From assembly GCA_030141605.1 (NCBI GenBank), contig JAQGDQ010000177.1, forward strand, positions 282,501-346,500: 64,000 nucleotides of DNA, in the 5' to 3' direction. The translations under genes and the position numbers were made by a program. This stretch comes from Tubiluchus corallicola (taxonomy: Eukaryota > Priapulida > Priapulimorpha > Priapulimorphida > Tubiluchidae). The notes beneath the pieces were generated by a model. The model saw only the letters and a list, made by a program, of their open reading frames with translations, had not been told where the DNA came from and ran no database searches. This document shows positions 63,739 through 64,000 of this stretch, piece by piece (position 1 is the stretch's first letter; each line of letters opens with the position of its first letter).

Positions 63739-64000
63739 AGCGTTGAAGGAAAAACAGGAGAATGATATTGGGAATTTCGCGGAACTGCTAGCGGGATGCA
63801 ATAATTTCCAATTAAATTTACAGCTGAGAGCATAAAAGTTTCTTTACTACACTCATCAATTTCAGTCATACATTGTCACAATTTTTTTACCACAATTACT
63901 GAACGCTCTTTTATAACATGGTAACTTGATCAGCTGTGGAAGATGCAGTTTCTTAATCATTAAATTTAAATTGGAATTTCCCAGCATATTTAGACTGTAA

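Overview
This is an AT-rich, intron-rich eukaryotic window, almost certainly from an invertebrate metazoan. The evidence is two animal-type multi-exon genes with GT/AG introns, several LINE remnants, MITE-like elements in many introns and very long microsatellites. The exact lineage cannot be read from the sequence. I rebuilt both genes exon by exon from splice sites, reading phase and remembered family motifs; no database search was run.

Left half, minus strand (231-24303, 5' UTR exon to about 24990): the SNAPC4 (SNAP190) orthologue, the Myb-repeat DNA-binding subunit of the snRNA-activating protein complex. Seventeen coding exons join in frame to 634 codons plus stop if the last visible exon is terminal. 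They give the acidic N-terminus, the conserved SNAPC4 N-terminal helix and one half plus four full Myb repeats. Its introns hold at least six MITE-like elements: three families with pogo/Tc1-mariner-style ends and TA sites, and one piggyBac-like family with TTAA sites. Intron 4 and intron 5 carry a direct duplication that brackets exon 5.

Middle (about 24990-29908): intergenic space between the two divergently oriented genes. Most of it holds nothing recognisable, but six copies of a 150-bp tandem repeat end about 450 bp before the right-hand gene, followed by a consensus CRE.

Right half, plus strand (29909-57118): a GRAM-domain, single-TM protein of the GRAMD2A/GRAMD2B type. Sixteen exons join to exactly 457 codons plus stop, with a poly(A) signal at 57161. 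Intron 2 (8.9 kb) contains a degraded CR1/L2-like LINE that starts with a 2A-like peptide, flanked by an inverted pair of 3' fragments of another LINE. Introns 10, 13 and 15 carry large microsatellites; intron 14 carries two hairpin-forming inverted repeats. Exon 2 lies inside a dispersed repeat and looks like an exonized transposon.

Right flank (57167-64000): no intact gene seen. It holds a tRNA-like sequence, a LINE C-terminal fragment, two minisatellites, a 1.1-kb array of pentanucleotide variants and a 150-bp inverted repeat.

The two genes are not known to share a pathway. SNAPC4 acts in nuclear snRNA transcription, while GRAMD2-type proteins act at ER-plasma-membrane contacts.
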